A stretch of 64,000 nucleotides of DNA, taken from Petaurus breviceps papuanus. Taxonomy: Eukaryota; Chordata; Mammalia; Diprotodontia; Petauridae. Positions within the stretch are counted from its first letter, which is position 1, and each line of letters starts with the position of its first letter. Position numbers and translations under genes: made by a program. The notes beneath the pieces are model-generated. The model worked only from the letters and a program-made list of their open reading frames with translations. It made no database searches and was not told where the DNA came from. Positions 1-10,400 of the stretch are shown piece by piece. The DNA lies in NCBI GenBank assembly GCA_028583685.1, contig JAMXIF010001178.1, positions 646,819 through 710,818 of the forward strand, read 5' to 3'.

Positions 1-377
1 ATTCCTACATCTTAGAGCTTACATTCTAGAGGGATGATACATTATGCATAAATATAATATACTGTGTATGATAAGCACCCTGAAGAGATGAGAGACATTG
101 TTGACTATAAATTGTAGAACAGATACATATCCATATTCCTCTCTGGTAGTTTCCTAGCCAATGACAAGCAGAGGCTTTGAAAAGTACAACATACTGAGTA
201 AGATTTGAGAGGGAGGATCATTAACTACTGAATGTGGTCTCTTTCTCTGCAAAGAGTCATGAGCCTTAATGTAAGCAACTGTTTTCTAAAAATTAGAGCT
301 GCCTATCAATGGAATGGACTGATTTAGCAAGTAGGTAGGAAGTTTTGAATCTCTGTGTTCAGGTAGAGATTGTAGAG

Positions 378-394
378 CAAAGTTCTTAATTGTG

Positions 395-431
<37 letters not shown>

Positions 432-601
432 TGAGCTCCTTTGGCAGTCCAGTTAAGGAGATTTTCTTAGAATAATGTTTTTAAATGTATAAAGTAAAAT
501 GCATAGAATTACGAAAGAAATAAAGTATGTTGAAATGTAGTAACCAAAATACTTTCAAAAAATAGGTTCATGGACTCTAGGAACTTAGTTAAGAATTCCT
601 G
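378..601 (-). mobile_element. Nonautonomous hAT-type element, copy 1
   Basis: The ends read CAAAGTTCTTAAT and AAGAATTCCTG, an imperfect terminal inverted repeat. The interior matches the copies at 640-861 and 7040-7235: a 'tggactctag' arm and an 'aataatgtttttaaatg' core. The 8-bp flanks (ttgtagag and cctcagag) are partly alike, as expected for an old hAT target duplication. A TG microsatellite has expanded inside it at 399-430. No transposase sequence is present. Confidence 0.6.
399..430. repeat. (TG)n microsatellite
   Basis: About 16 uninterrupted TG units sit inside the hAT-type element. Confidence 0.95.
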
Positions 602-639
602 CCTCAGAGGCTGGATGTCTATCAAGGGAAGCTATAGGA

Positions 640-861
640 CAAAAGTTCTTAACTTGTGGGGGGTGGGGTGAGGGTGGATAGATTTGAGGAGTCTATGAAC
701 TTGGATGGGAAAAAAAAAAACACATTTTCATTTTCACTAACCTCTAATTGAAATTTAGCATTTCCTTCAAGTACGAATTTTTAAAACATTAAGAAGGGGT
801 CCAGAAGTTTCACCAGGCTGCTAAAGGGATCCAGGACACACAAAAAAGTTAAGAACCCCTG
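640..861 (+). mobile_element. Nonautonomous hAT-type element, copy 2
   Basis: The element starts CAAAAGTTCTTAACTTG and ends AAGTTAAGAACCCCTG, forming terminal inverted repeats. The interior has the 'gaaggggtccagaag' arm shared with the copy at 7040-7235. The flanking 8-mers ctatagga and ctggagaa are similar but diverged. It lies in the opposite orientation to copy 1, in the same L3 relic. Confidence 0.65.
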
Positions 862-939
862 CTGGAGAAGGATCAGGTAGGGGTTAGACTAGATGACCTC
901 TGGTTCCCTTCTAAGCCTGAGAATCTCATTCAAATTCCT

Positions 940-1265
940 TTTAAAAGCATAATCCTTTATGTACACAGATGATAATCCTAACCTACCAGCAATAGGACTG
1001 TGACTCTGACTTTGACTCTGAGCTGTCTGAGGCATCAGAGATGCCTCACTGAGCCATTCCTACTCTCTCCTTGTTTCCTTGTTATCAATAATATACATTT
1101 ATAAAATGTCTGGCTAGGTTTAGAGGTGAAGTCATCACCAATTATTTGTTCTCCTGTGTCCCTAACCCATTACTAATTCCTACAGCAGGAGGGAAAAAGA
1201 GAATAAAACACAGAATGAGACTTCAGGTACCTTACAGTTTAATCACACACATACACACACACCCC
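940..1265. other. Unique AT-rich sequence, nothing recognised
   Basis: No repeat family, open frame or clear motif cluster was recognised here. Confidence 0.5.
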
Positions 1266-1269
1266 AAAA

Positions 1270-1870
1270 CAAAACTAGAGAATAAGGGTAAAGACAGGAT
1301 TCTTGCCCCTAGGGAGCTCAAGATCAAGTATAATTCAGAGAAGTAGCCCAATCCAGACATTGGATACTAGAGATGGCAGGATAAAAAAAAAAAAGGAATA
1401 TAGAATTTAGTTCAGTTGGAATATAAAGTGAGTGGAGCTGTATAATGTCAGGCTGGAAAACTAGGTTGGATTTATTATGTTCTAGATGACCTTGAATTCA
1501 AGGATCAGGGGGTTATACTTTACTCAGTAAGCATTTGGAGGTCACTAAAGGTTTTTGAATAAAGGGGATACATGACCAGTCAGTTAATCCACTGAGGAGC
1601 TTACACAAACAAAATGGTGTATCAGGGAGATAGTTTGGAAAGTGGTGAGGATAATGAATGAGAAAGGAGAGATTGGAGACAAGAAAACCAATTGGGAGAC
1701 AAAGTGAGAGGAGATGAGGGTCTGAGATAAGGCTGTTGTGAAGGGATGGATGAAAAGGGTATAGCAGAGGTAGAATCAACAGAATGTGACAACTGATTAG
1801 ACAAAGGGGTGAAATGATGAGTTTAGGTGCCTGAGAAAATGGGGAAACCATAAGAATGTTTTGGCAAAGA
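1270..1870 (-). mobile_element. L2 LINE fragment
   Basis: The plus strand shows the reverse complement of the L2 3' region: 'cttgcccctagggagctc', then a purine-rich stretch with the order of phrases seen in the longer L2 copy at 8318-10060. It is strongly diverged and has no intact frame. Confidence 0.6.
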
Positions 1871-2380
1871 TAAATAGTTTAGTTGGGCTAAAAAACCAAA
1901 CTAAGACCAGGAAGGTAAATTGGGGCTGGCTCACTAGAAACCTCTGGCTAACAGACTGATTGTCTTCCCTAATCTTGGCATTATTAGGGGCCCTCTGAAG
2001 AGAGAAAGTAAGTAGCCCACATAGAGTGTTAGATTTGTCGCAGGTGACAAGGTCAAAATTTGAGTTCAGGATTTTTAATACGTTCTATTTTTGTATAGTT
2101 GTTATGTTTTGAAAGATCCTTTTGGACTTCTCCATGTGAACCATTAATAGCTGTTGGGAGAAAATACAATTGTTTTGACAGGTATAGGCCTAGAGTACTG
2201 ATCTGTGAGAAAACTCTTGGATACATATTTGACATACCATCCATGGCCCCGGTCACAGCTAGCATCTATCTCACTGAGACCTGCACAGAAACTCTTGTGC
2301 AAAATATGCTCAGACATGTTCCTAGAATCCCTGACAGGTAGCCTGTACAAGCAGGTGAGTGGCAAATTTCTTGTTTGACT
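1870..2380. other. Unique sequence, nothing recognised
   Basis: Non-repetitive, AT-rich sequence. Several short overlapping open frames exist on both strands but none resembles a known protein. Confidence 0.5.
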
Positions 2381-2480
2381 AAGGGGTGTTTCTGGACCTT
2401 AAACTCTGGGTCTCAGTTCCTTAATATTTAAAATGGGTTGTGTGATGAAGAGAGAGAATGGATTTAATGACTTTTAAGCT
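2380..2480 (+). repeat. MIR-like CORE-SINE fragment
   Basis: The phrases 'ctgggtctcagttcctta' and 'aaaatgggttgtgtgatga' follow the MIR core and its 3' half. It is short and diverged. Confidence 0.5.
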
Positions 2481-2639
2481 CAGTTCTGGCTTACGGTAAT
2501 GGAATAATGTTTTAGTAGTGGTTAGTGGGTCAGGGTGTATGTGTATGTGAATTTGGCAGTAATTGCCTGAGCCAGGCATTCTGACCTTTGAAGTCTTAAA
2601 CTTTGGCATTTGAACATATACTGTCACATTTCATCGTCT

Positions 2640-3225
2640 AATCATTTCATGTTGTATCATCTCCCCAATTAGGCTATCATTTCCCCAAATCATTGTATTT
2701 TCAATTTGTATTCAATTTCTCCCTTTCCTTCAATATCCAGCCTGAATGCCAGCTCCTCTTGCAAGTCTTCCCTCACCCACCCACTCTTCCTGTCCATAAG
2801 CACCTTCCTTTCTGAAATGTCACCTTGCACCTTGGTACGGCTCTAATTCACTCATCCCAGAGCATTATGTATCAGAGTTTGTGGTGAAAATTTTCATTGG
2901 AACATTCTTAGGAACAAAATTCAATAAAACCATCCAACATATCAGCAAGGCTTGACAGTGTAGAAAACATTTTGAAAGGCCCTCTGTCATGAGGCTTCCC
3001 TTTTCCTCCCCTTACTCAGGTGAGCCATTGCTGTCCTAGCCATCTTTAGGTAGCTCTGCTACCTCTCAGCATCCTGGTGGCTTCCTAAATGAAGACTCTC
3101 CTCCCTACGCACCATTCCTTTCCATTTATACATAGTCTTCCCAGCTTTTCTAGTTCTAGTTTCTGGGCTTAACACAGTTTCTGAAGCTTCATGAGTGCTT
3201 AATAAAAGCTTTTTCATTCATCCCT
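2640..3225 (+). mobile_element. L2 LINE 3' end, interrupted
   Basis: The 2640-2870 part has the CT-rich L2 3' UTR layout ('tgccagctcctcttgcaag' and following). The part at about 3105-3225 ends 'gagtgcttaataaaagc', the L2 tail. Roughly 230 bp between them (2871-3100) do not match L2 and remain unexplained. Confidence 0.5.
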
Positions 3226-4680
3226 TCCATATCCATTGTCTCCTACTTCTCCAGTTAGAGTAGCTTATCCTCTCATTTTTTTCCTCCCAAGGGCCAAGCT
3301 TATCCATTACAATTATTTAACATTAAGTTTCATTTTATTGTTTTCCTCCCTACATTCCCATTTACTTATTTTATAAATTGGGGTCCACACTTTCACTTTT
3401 GCAGTTACCTGTGCCCTGCACCCCTTCCCTTAAATTTTAGAGGGGTTTTGTTGTTGTTGAGGCTCAGAAAGAAACCTTTTTTTGTTTAGAATGCAAAAAA
3501 TGTTCCTTTTTATTTTTCTAGAAAATATCCCAATAAACGTTTCTTTTCAAATGTGAGGACTTATATTAAAAAAAAAAAAAAGCAAGATCTAAAAGGAATG
3601 GTGTAAATCACTCTGGCTAGCTGTTTCCCTGATTGTGTGACTTCAGGTATTCTTACAAATCTCTTCAGCATCCAAGCTTGTAGAAGTCCCAGCAACTTTT
3701 TTGCCTCCATTTGCTCCAGACACATTTAAACCTGTTTAGAACTTCTGCCCCAGCCCCAGGTTCCCACTCTCTTCTTTCCTTCCCCAACTTTTGGTTAAAA
3801 TAAAAATGGGTTAGCAAACTGGGGTTTGGGTTACAGGGAGCACAGGGAATTGTGTTCACCAGGCAAAACTTTGTGCAAATATAAACAGGTATAGCACATC
3901 TGTGAGTTATTTTCATGTCTCCAGGGGCAAGAGGAAAAAAAAAAACCCAGCCCTTAAGTGAGACCAGAATTCTTCAATATTTTTGCCTTGACAGCTAAGG
4001 AAAAAATTTGCCAAAAACCTGAGGCCCCGGAGAGTGTTGGCGTGGGAATGTTGGTTTAGTCAGAGATTTGCCCTGGGCCATTTAAATAAAAACAGGCACT
4101 TGAGGGGCAAATGCTTGTAAATGGAGAAGCGATTATTACTGATTGGACCTAGGAAGGGTTGTTTTGCAATCTCTTCCTCCTTTTTCTTGACCCCTTCCAA
4201 GGCTTTATCATCACAATCAATACTTCACAGATAAATATTTTAAAGCAATTACTTTTTAAAAATCCAGGCTTTTAATGTGGCCATGATTGGGATCCTCAGT
4301 TCTCAGTAGAGACATGTGGTTTCTCAAATCTTAGCTTCCCTGTCACTGAAGGATGCTTTAGCCTGAACCACTGAAGGAACTTTTAAGAACATAAATCAAG
4401 CCAGCCCCTCATAGATCACTCCAGGCAACTAGGAAAGGATAAAAATATTTCCAGTCGGGGGAGGCAATGTGAAAATGATCAGGGCCAAAACACTACTGTA
4501 ATGGGATTCCATCACCAGTTCCCAGAAGCTCTACAGGCCCAGAACTAGGCTTGTAAAGGAGTAGGAGGAGTATATGTATTTCATTAAAAAACCCCAAACC
4601 TCTGGATTAGATACTCTGAATGAATTGTCTATATGAACCGCAGGCCATTCCCACAGCTAAAACAGCAGAGGCAGTTAGTG
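3225..4680. other. Long unique stretch, including a possible conserved block
   Basis: I recognise no transposon here apart from A/T-runs. The 4080-4290 part is unusually free of repeats and carries several homeodomain-like and AT-hook-like words, so it is a candidate conserved noncoding element. No exon could be supported. Confidence 0.5.
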
Positions 4681-4777
4681 TTGTGGAATGCAAGCTCTTC
4701 AAGGGTAGAGACTTTTTTTTTGTCTTTCTATCTCTGGTACCTAACACAGAGTATTGATTATTAATAAATGCTAGAAT
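4680..4777 (+). mobile_element. L2 LINE 3' tail
   Basis: 'gcaagctcttcaagggtag' followed by 'ttattaataaatgc' is the L2 3' terminus. It directly abuts a MIR. Confidence 0.6.
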
Positions 4778-4975
4778 CAGGAATCTGGAGATACATTTTG
4801 GATTTCCTGTGTTTGACCTTGGATAAATCATTTCCCTAATCTGGACTTCAGTTTCCTCATATGTAAAGTAGGAATAAACATACCTATCCTGCAGATCTCC
4901 CAAGGCTATGGTTGAAGTTCAAATGAGATAATGGATGAGGAAAGGCTGTACAAATGTAAAGGATTATTATTATTA
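4778..4975 (+). repeat. MIR CORE-SINE
   Basis: The sequence runs from 'gaatcaggaatctggag' through 'cagtttcctcatatgtaaag' to 'ttcaaatgagataatgg', in MIR order. It is a good-length copy. Confidence 0.8.
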
Positions 4976-5109
4976 GGCAGCTGTAGAATGAATGAGCCAA
5001 GCAGAACAGAATAGATTTCAAAGCTTTTTTTTTTTTTTTTTTTTGCTTCAGTCTTACTGTAGAAAGAGGGTTCCCATGGAATGAGGGAAGGAAAGGGAGA
5101 CTGAAGGCT

Positions 5110-5292
5110 AAGGGCTAGGAGCCAAGATCCAAAGGCTCTGAGTCTTTTTCTTGCTACCTACAACCTATGTGACTTTGGAGAAGTCATTCTAACCCCTATG
5201 GCTTTTGGTTTCCCTAGATATTGGAAAGGAGTTAGATTACTCATCCTGAAGCCAAATCTAGTTGGCAGGAAATGGTGGAAATCTTTTAATGT
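5110..5292 (+). repeat. MIR-like CORE-SINE
   Basis: 'cctatgtgactttggag' and 'ggttagattactcatcc'-like phrases match the MIR core and 3' half. It is host sequence for the SINE insertion that follows. Confidence 0.55.
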
Positions 5293-5308
5293 AATATGGG
5301 GAGAATCT

Positions 5309-5466
5309 TTTTTTTTTTGGAGGGGGAAAGGGAGGGCAATTGGGATTAGGTGACTTGCCCAAGGTCACAAGGCTAGTAATTTGTTAAGCGTCTGAGGTCA
5401 AATTTGAACTCAGGTCCTCCTAACTCCAGGGCTGGTGCTCTATTCACTGTGCCACTGAGCCGCCCC
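5309..5466 (-). mobile_element. tRNA-derived SINE (family A)
   Basis: Reading the minus strand gives GGGGCGGC, tRNA-like A and B box regions, CCAATTGCC, then an A tail (the T run at 5308-5318). The target-site duplication AATATGGGGAGAATCTT at 5293-5309 and 5467-5483 is exact over 17 bp. An exact duplication and intact ends mark a fairly recent L1-type insertion. Confidence 0.95.
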
Positions 5467-5501
5467 AATATGGGGAGAATCTTAAACAAGGTGGGATGTC
5501 C

Positions 5502-5760
5502 ACCTTCAGAGAAAGAACTGGTGGAATCTGATTGCAAATCAAAGCATATTAAACAAAAACAAACCTTTATTTTTCTTATTTTTTGGTCTGTTTTCTTTTG
5601 CAGCATGGCTAATATGGAAATGTTTTGCATGACTGCACATGTATAATCTATAGCAAATTGCTTGTCTTCTCAAGGGGGGAGAAGATAATTTGGAACTCAA
5701 AATCTAAAAAGAAAATGAATGTTAAAAACTGTTTTTACATATAATTGAAAAATAAAAACC
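5502..5760 (+). mobile_element. 5'-truncated L1 LINE 3' end
   Basis: The sequence runs from 'ccttcagagaaagaactgg' through 'catgactgcacatgtataat' to an A-rich end, the marsupial L1 3' UTR as I remember it. A 14-bp duplication with one mismatch flanks it (AAGGTGGGATGTCC at 5488-5501, AAAGTGGGATGTCC at 5761-5774). Only about 258 bp were inserted, so it carries no coding capacity. Confidence 0.85.
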
Positions 5761-5773
5761 AAAGTGGGATGTC

Positions 5774-6143
5774 CTGGTATCTCATGTCTTCTTTAAGTCC
5801 AGGGCTCAGGGTAAAGTGAATGGGCCTTTTTGGCCAGAGAGGATCAATGGCTTTTACCTTAAAGCCCAGATCTTCATCAGTGCTATTATAGCCAAGTCTG
5901 TTTCACATTTAAAATACAAAAGGGTTTTGGCAGTTTTTGTTCTTTTTCTAGTTCCAGATAAGAATACCAAAACAGAGCAGATGCTGGTGGCTTTGAAAGC
6001 TCCCTGACCTTCCTGCCATGCTTATCTGGGACCTCTGGGCAGGTCAGTCCAGGAGAATAAAACATTTATTCTACAGTAGGCAGCTACAGGGGTAATGAAT
6101 TGAGAAGATGTATGCCAGAAAGCCTACCAGATCTATGCTAATG

Positions 6144-6146
<3 letters not shown>
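5774..6146. other. Unique sequence, nothing recognised
   Basis: Non-repetitive sequence up to the GA microsatellite. No gene or element was recognised. Confidence 0.5.
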
Positions 6147-6192
<46 letters not shown>

Positions 6193-6292
6193 NNNNNNNN
6201 NNNNNNNNNNNNNNNNNNNNNNNNNNNNNNNNNNNNNNNNNNNNNNNNNNNNNNNNNNNNNNNNNNNNNNNNNNNNNNNNNNNNNNNNNNNN

Positions 6293-6334
<42 letters not shown>

Positions 6335-6375
6335 AAGGAAGGAAGGAAGGAAGGAAGGAGGCAAGGAAGGATGGA
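6147..6375. repeat. (GA)n and (GGAA)n microsatellite with assembly gap
   Basis: GA units run on both sides of 100 Ns (6193-6292), then change to GGAA at 6331-6375. The round gap size suggests a placeholder, so the true array length is unknown. Confidence 0.95.
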
Positions 6376-6389
6376 TGGAATTCTAAAAA

Positions 6390-6500
6390 AGAAAGAATGA
6401 ATACATGGAAAAGCACTTACCATGTGCCAGGAATCAATTACAGAGAAGAAAATGGTCTGGGTCCTCAAGACACTTGCCTTCTAATAGAAAGACAACTATG
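6390..6500 (-). mobile_element. L2 LINE 3' end fragment
   Basis: 'gcacttaccatgtgccagg' and 'acttgccttctaatagaaag' are the reverse complement of the L2 3' terminus. Confidence 0.6.
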
Positions 6501-6904
6501 GGGGAATGTTGGTCTGGGAAAAGTTTTTTGTCAGCTAAATCACAAGGACTGTGAGTAGAGTCATGGCAATATGTTGACGCACTTTGCAGGGATGGGATTG
6601 TTGATTCAGACAGAACTAAAGAAGGAAGAGGTTGACAAATGCTTTTGGGTAGGGAGCACAGGGTTTGGACTATGAAAATGGACAGGGAATAGTAAGGGAA
6701 GAGGTTTTCTGATCCTGTGACAACTGAAATGAGTGAGAACCCCATAAGATCATCTAGGGGATTCCAGTTAGGGATAACCAGAGGATTCTGCTGTGTCACT
6801 TTTATACCTTAAAATATTATTGTACTTGTCAGGGACTACACCACAGACTGACTCAAACCCAATTGCAGAGGAAGCCCTAATCCCATCAGGTGTCTCACAA
6901 CAGA
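6500..6904. other. Unique or heavily decayed sequence
   Basis: Possibly a continuation of the minus-strand L2 at 6390, but too diverged to claim. No coding signal is seen. Confidence 0.4.
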
Positions 6905-7031
6905 AGAAATGAGTATAATGGAAAGAACCCTAGAATTGTTAACCTCTCATGGCCTCAGTTTCCTTATTTGTAGAATAAGAGTGTTGGATAAGATGATCTC
7001 TAAATTCCCTTCAATCTCTAATGATCTATGA
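6905..7031 (+). repeat. MIR CORE-SINE 3' half
   Basis: 'ggcctcagtttccttattt' then 'ggataagatgatctctaaa' matches the MIR core and 3' end. A hAT-type element begins at its 3' edge. Confidence 0.75.
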
Positions 7032-7039
7032 GTCTAGAA

Positions 7040-7235
7040 CAAAAGTTCTTAATCCAGAGTCTGTGAACTTGTTTTTCAAATGGTCATGATATGATACTTC
7101 AATAAAATTGGTTTCCTTTGTAATCCTATATATTTTACTGTATTCATTTAGAAACATTATTGTGAGAAGGGGTCCACAGGCTTCCTCAGATTGCCAAAGG
7201 GGTCCATGACACAAGAAAAGGGTTTAAAATTCCTG
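7040..7235 (+). mobile_element. Nonautonomous hAT-type element, copy 3
   Basis: The ends read CAAAAGTTCTTAAT and AAAATTCCTG. The 8-bp flanks GTCTAGAA (7032-7039) and TTCTAGAA (7236-7243) match at 7 of 8 positions, the hAT signature. The interior holds 'gaaggggtccacaggc' and 'aaaggggtccatgaca', as in copy 2. It is 196 bp with no transposase. Confidence 0.8.
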
Positions 7236-7243
7236 TTCTAGAA

Positions 7244-7395
7244 GGATGGGTTAGATTAGGGGTGGGGAATCTGTGGCTTTGAGGCCACATATCCCTCTAG
7301 GTCCTCAAGTGCAGCCCTCTGATTTCTGCCTTGAGGGAGGTTCCCTACCCCTATTCTAATGTCTCTTCTGCTTCTGAAATTCTGTGATTCTATTT
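7244..7395 (+). repeat. MIR/L3-type 3' tail split by a small MITE
   Basis: 'ggatgggttagatt' before 7258 and 'ctaatgtctcttctgc' to 'attctgtgattc' after 7352 read together as a MIR or L3 3' end. The middle is a 95-bp insertion. Confidence 0.55.
7258..7352. mobile_element. Small palindromic hAT-like MITE
   Basis: The inverted ends are AGGGGTGGGGAA and TTCCCTACCCCT. The interior 'gtggctttgaggccacat' is a palindrome typical of a marsupial MITE family that I recall but cannot name. A related fragment lies at 53380-53435. Confidence 0.6.
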
Positions 7396-8317
7396 GAAAT
7401 TGGGGTTTGGAATAGACCCTCTCAGAGTTTATCAACCTACCATCCCATAGCAGACCACCATCCTGCTAAGGTCCTAGTATCCGAAAGCTATTTTTCTGGG
7501 ATAGTCCTGCCTCAAATCTCTTTCCCACAGCTGTTTGCTTCACACCTGCCCCTATTTAGTATGACTTCAAGACACAAAGAAGTGACTTTCTGACTCCTGC
7601 AAAGGTTACCCCCATCCCCAGGGCTCTCTCAGCTCCAATAAACAGCCAAAAAGGTTCTCTCTTGGTCGACTTGGCAGGGAGCTGGGCTGATATGATTATA
7701 TCTTTCATCAGGACAGATGGATCGCTATTCCTGTCCGAACATCTGGGCTGGAGCCAATTAGTTTCCTGACTTGGGAAAGGGATTAAAGAAGTAGAATAAC
7801 TTTTTTATTATGGGAGAATAGCAGGAGTTCCCAGAAATCTAGACTTAAGTATAGTAAGAGGAGCCCAGAACACTCATTTCCATTTCTCTACATAGTAAAA
7901 ATTTGACTTTTCCTTTACTTTGAGAAAGGGGGAAAATTCAACCACAAAACACTTCCTGAGTACTAGTGATTCTGAAACAAGCTCCTCTTTAGACAGGCTC
8001 ATGCCAGGCAAGAACAGTCAGCAATGGAGAGCAGATTCATTCAAGACAGATTTTGAATTAAGTAAAATACACCTTCGGTTCCTCCACCTTTTAAGGTTCA
8101 TTTATCCCATGACCCAGGCCACTCCCCACTCCACCCCCAAGTTCTCTCATCCATCCCAGGCTATATAACATACCAAAGACTTTCCTCCTTCCCTCATCCC
8201 TAAACATAACCTCAAGGCCAGGTCCATCAGGGCCCTGGTTTCAATAAGGTCACTTCCAACTCAGCATTTAATCTATGTTTATGGGGATTAGTTAACTAGT
8301 GGGTCCAATACAGTGAA
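7396..8317. other. Unique stretch with a possible conserved regulatory block
   Basis: No transposon was recognised. At 7600-7790 the sequence mixes a GATA-like word, CAGATGG and CATCTG E-box-like words, and CCAATTAGTT, without decay into repeats. This would suit an enhancer, but the sequence alone does not prove it. Confidence 0.45.
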
Positions 8318-10060
8318 ATTCAACAAGCAATTATTAAGGGTCTTCTATGTGCTAGGAACAGTGCTGAGAATAAAAAGGGGGGAAAAATCAACAATACTTC
8401 CTTCCCTCATAGAGTTTACATGTTACTAGGGAAAAGCAACATGTACACAGATGAGTACATAAAGCATATCCCTAAAATAAACGGAAGCCAGTATATTTTT
8501 GAGCAGGTGAGCATTAACGGCTGGGGAAACAGTCTCCTTTTTTTTTTTTTTTTTTTTTAAGGAGGAAGCATTTGAGCTGAACTTTGGAGGGAGCTAGGAA
8601 TTCCAAAAGGCAGAGGTGAAGAAGAAGAACATTTCTAGCAGGGGGACGGCCCATGCACATTAACAGGGCCATGCTCATGCAGTGTTGCATACAGAGAGAA
8701 TGGCAAATGGGCCAGTTTGGTTGGAATGTACCATAGAATGTGCTAGGGGGAATAAAGTAAAATCAGTCTAGAAAGACAGGTTGGAGCTATATTGTGAAGA
8801 GTTCTAAATGACAAATAGAGGCATTTTTATTTGATATTAGAAGCAATAGGGAGGCACTGAAGCTTCTTTAGTAGGGATTGACATGGTCTGATTGCACTAT
8901 GCAATATCTGTCAATGGGTACTGCTATCAATCAATTACCAATATCAATTTTGTAGATGTATGGAGGATAAATTAGAGAGAAGAGAGACTGAATGTAGGAC
9001 GATCAGTTAGGATGCTATTGTAATTATCCAGGCAAGAAGTGATACTGAACTAAGGCTGTAGTCATGTGAATGGTGAGAAGGAAGATGATGATGTGGAAAT
9101 GACAAGACATGTTGACTGATTGGATGATTCTAACATTGTGAACATGTGATAATGGTACCTTTAATGGAAATAGGGAAATTTAAAAAAGAGGTGGGTTTAG
9201 GAGGAAATATAATGAATTGTTTTGGAAATGCTGAGTTTAAGATACTTATTGGACATCCAGGTAGAAGTAGGTAGCAGGGAAGTGGTGATATGAGATCTGA
9301 GATCCAAAGAGAAAGAAGTTGGGGTTGGGGAGAGAGGATATATAAATCTGGGAGTAGTCTTTATTAAAGTTGTTATAAAACCATCTTAAGAAGGAAATGA
9401 GACTTCACTAAGAAACAGAATTTAGAAAGAGAAGGGAAGGGAATCCAAGAGAGAATGCTGGGGTACGCCCATGTATGGGGGTTGGGATCCAGACAATGAT
9501 ACAACAAAGGAGACTTTGGGTAGAAGGAGAACCAGGTGATCAAGATCATGAAAATTGAGGGAGGAGAATGTTTTGGGAAGGAATGGAATAATCAGCAATG
9601 TCAAATGTTACAGGGATAATAAGAGGAGGACTGAGAAAAGTCCACTGGATTTAGTCATTAAAAAATTGACAATAACCTTGGTGAGAGCAGTTTTAGTGGA
9701 GTGGTAGATTTGGAAGCCAGACTGCAAGGGGTTGAAAAATACGTAGGTCCTATGGAAATGGAGGCAATAAGTGATTCGTGCTGTTTTTAGGAATTTGGCA
9801 GTGAAAGGGAAGAAAGATATAGGATTACAGATTGAGGGGATGGTAGGGCCAAGTGAAGGCTTTTTAAGGATGGGGGAAATATGGGAATATTTGTAGTCAA
9901 CAGATGATTAACCAAAGAGAGATTAAAGATTAGAAACAGAGAGGCTGATTGAGGGGGCAAGCTCCTGGAGAAGACAGGGGGAAAGATGAGATCAAGAGTA
10001 CAAGTAGAAGGGTCTGGAAGGCAGGGAAACATAATGACTTTTTGGGAGATTGCACCTTAT
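8318..10060 (-). mobile_element. Long L2 LINE copy (about 1.7 kb)
   Basis: The minus strand reads from the L2 reverse transcriptase region to the 3' terminus. Near 9700 the reverse complement gives a decayed version of the SGFRPHHSTE-type segment upstream of the RT palm. The region around 9420-9560 decodes to decayed L2 RT. The plus-strand start 'caagcaattattaagggtc' is the inverted L2 tail. Several stops and frame changes make it nonfunctional. A T-run at 8539-8560 has expanded within it. Confidence 0.8.
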
Positions 10061-10239
10061 CAAATTTGGGGCCTCTATTTACCAGATGGTAAGCAGTTAG
10101 AAACTGTTGTTCTTCTCTCTGGTAGGACCAACATGGGTTTTGGAATAGTAGCCAAATGTTAAATTGTCTACCCTATTCATTTCTCAGGTAATATTAACAA
10201 CTCTATACTGACCAAATTTTTGGATTGGGAACCAAAAGA

Positions 10240-10385
10240 GTAGGTCCAGACACTAATTTCACTGGGCAACCTGGAGTAAAATATTTCTCTCCCTGGATCT
10301 CAGTTTCCCCATCTGTAAAATAAATAGGTTAAACTAGGAAATTTCTAAGTCCCTTGCAGTCCTGACATTCTGTGGTTCTCTACAT
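10240..10385 (+). repeat. MIR CORE-SINE
   Basis: 'ctcagtttccccatctgtaa' followed by 'ggttaaactaggaaatttc' matches the MIR core and 3' end. Confidence 0.75.
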
Positions 10386-10400
10386 ACATACATACATACA
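10381..10400. repeat. (CATA)n microsatellite
   Basis: Five TACA-type units at the MIR edge. Confidence 0.8.

Larger units (their letters stand above)
285..936 (+). mobile_element. L3/CR1 LINE 3' end, split by two hAT insertions
   Basis: Three pieces (about 285-377, 610-639 and 870-936) read in order as the 3' end of an L3/CR1 element. The first carries the 'caatggaatgg' segment, the middle one 'gaggctggatg', and the last 'ttagactagatgacctct', which is the typical CR1/L3 terminus. The two intervals between them are hAT-type elements. MIR-like SINEs share a similar final motif, so the last piece alone would be ambiguous, but the ordered set favours L3. Confidence 0.6.

Noticed and set aside
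6071-6468. Open frames spanning the GA array
   Set aside because: They read through the microsatellite and the run of Ns.
8318-10060. The purine-rich plus-strand text as a novel long noncoding transcript or gene
   Set aside because: Its reverse complement reads as decayed L2 ORF2 and 3' UTR.
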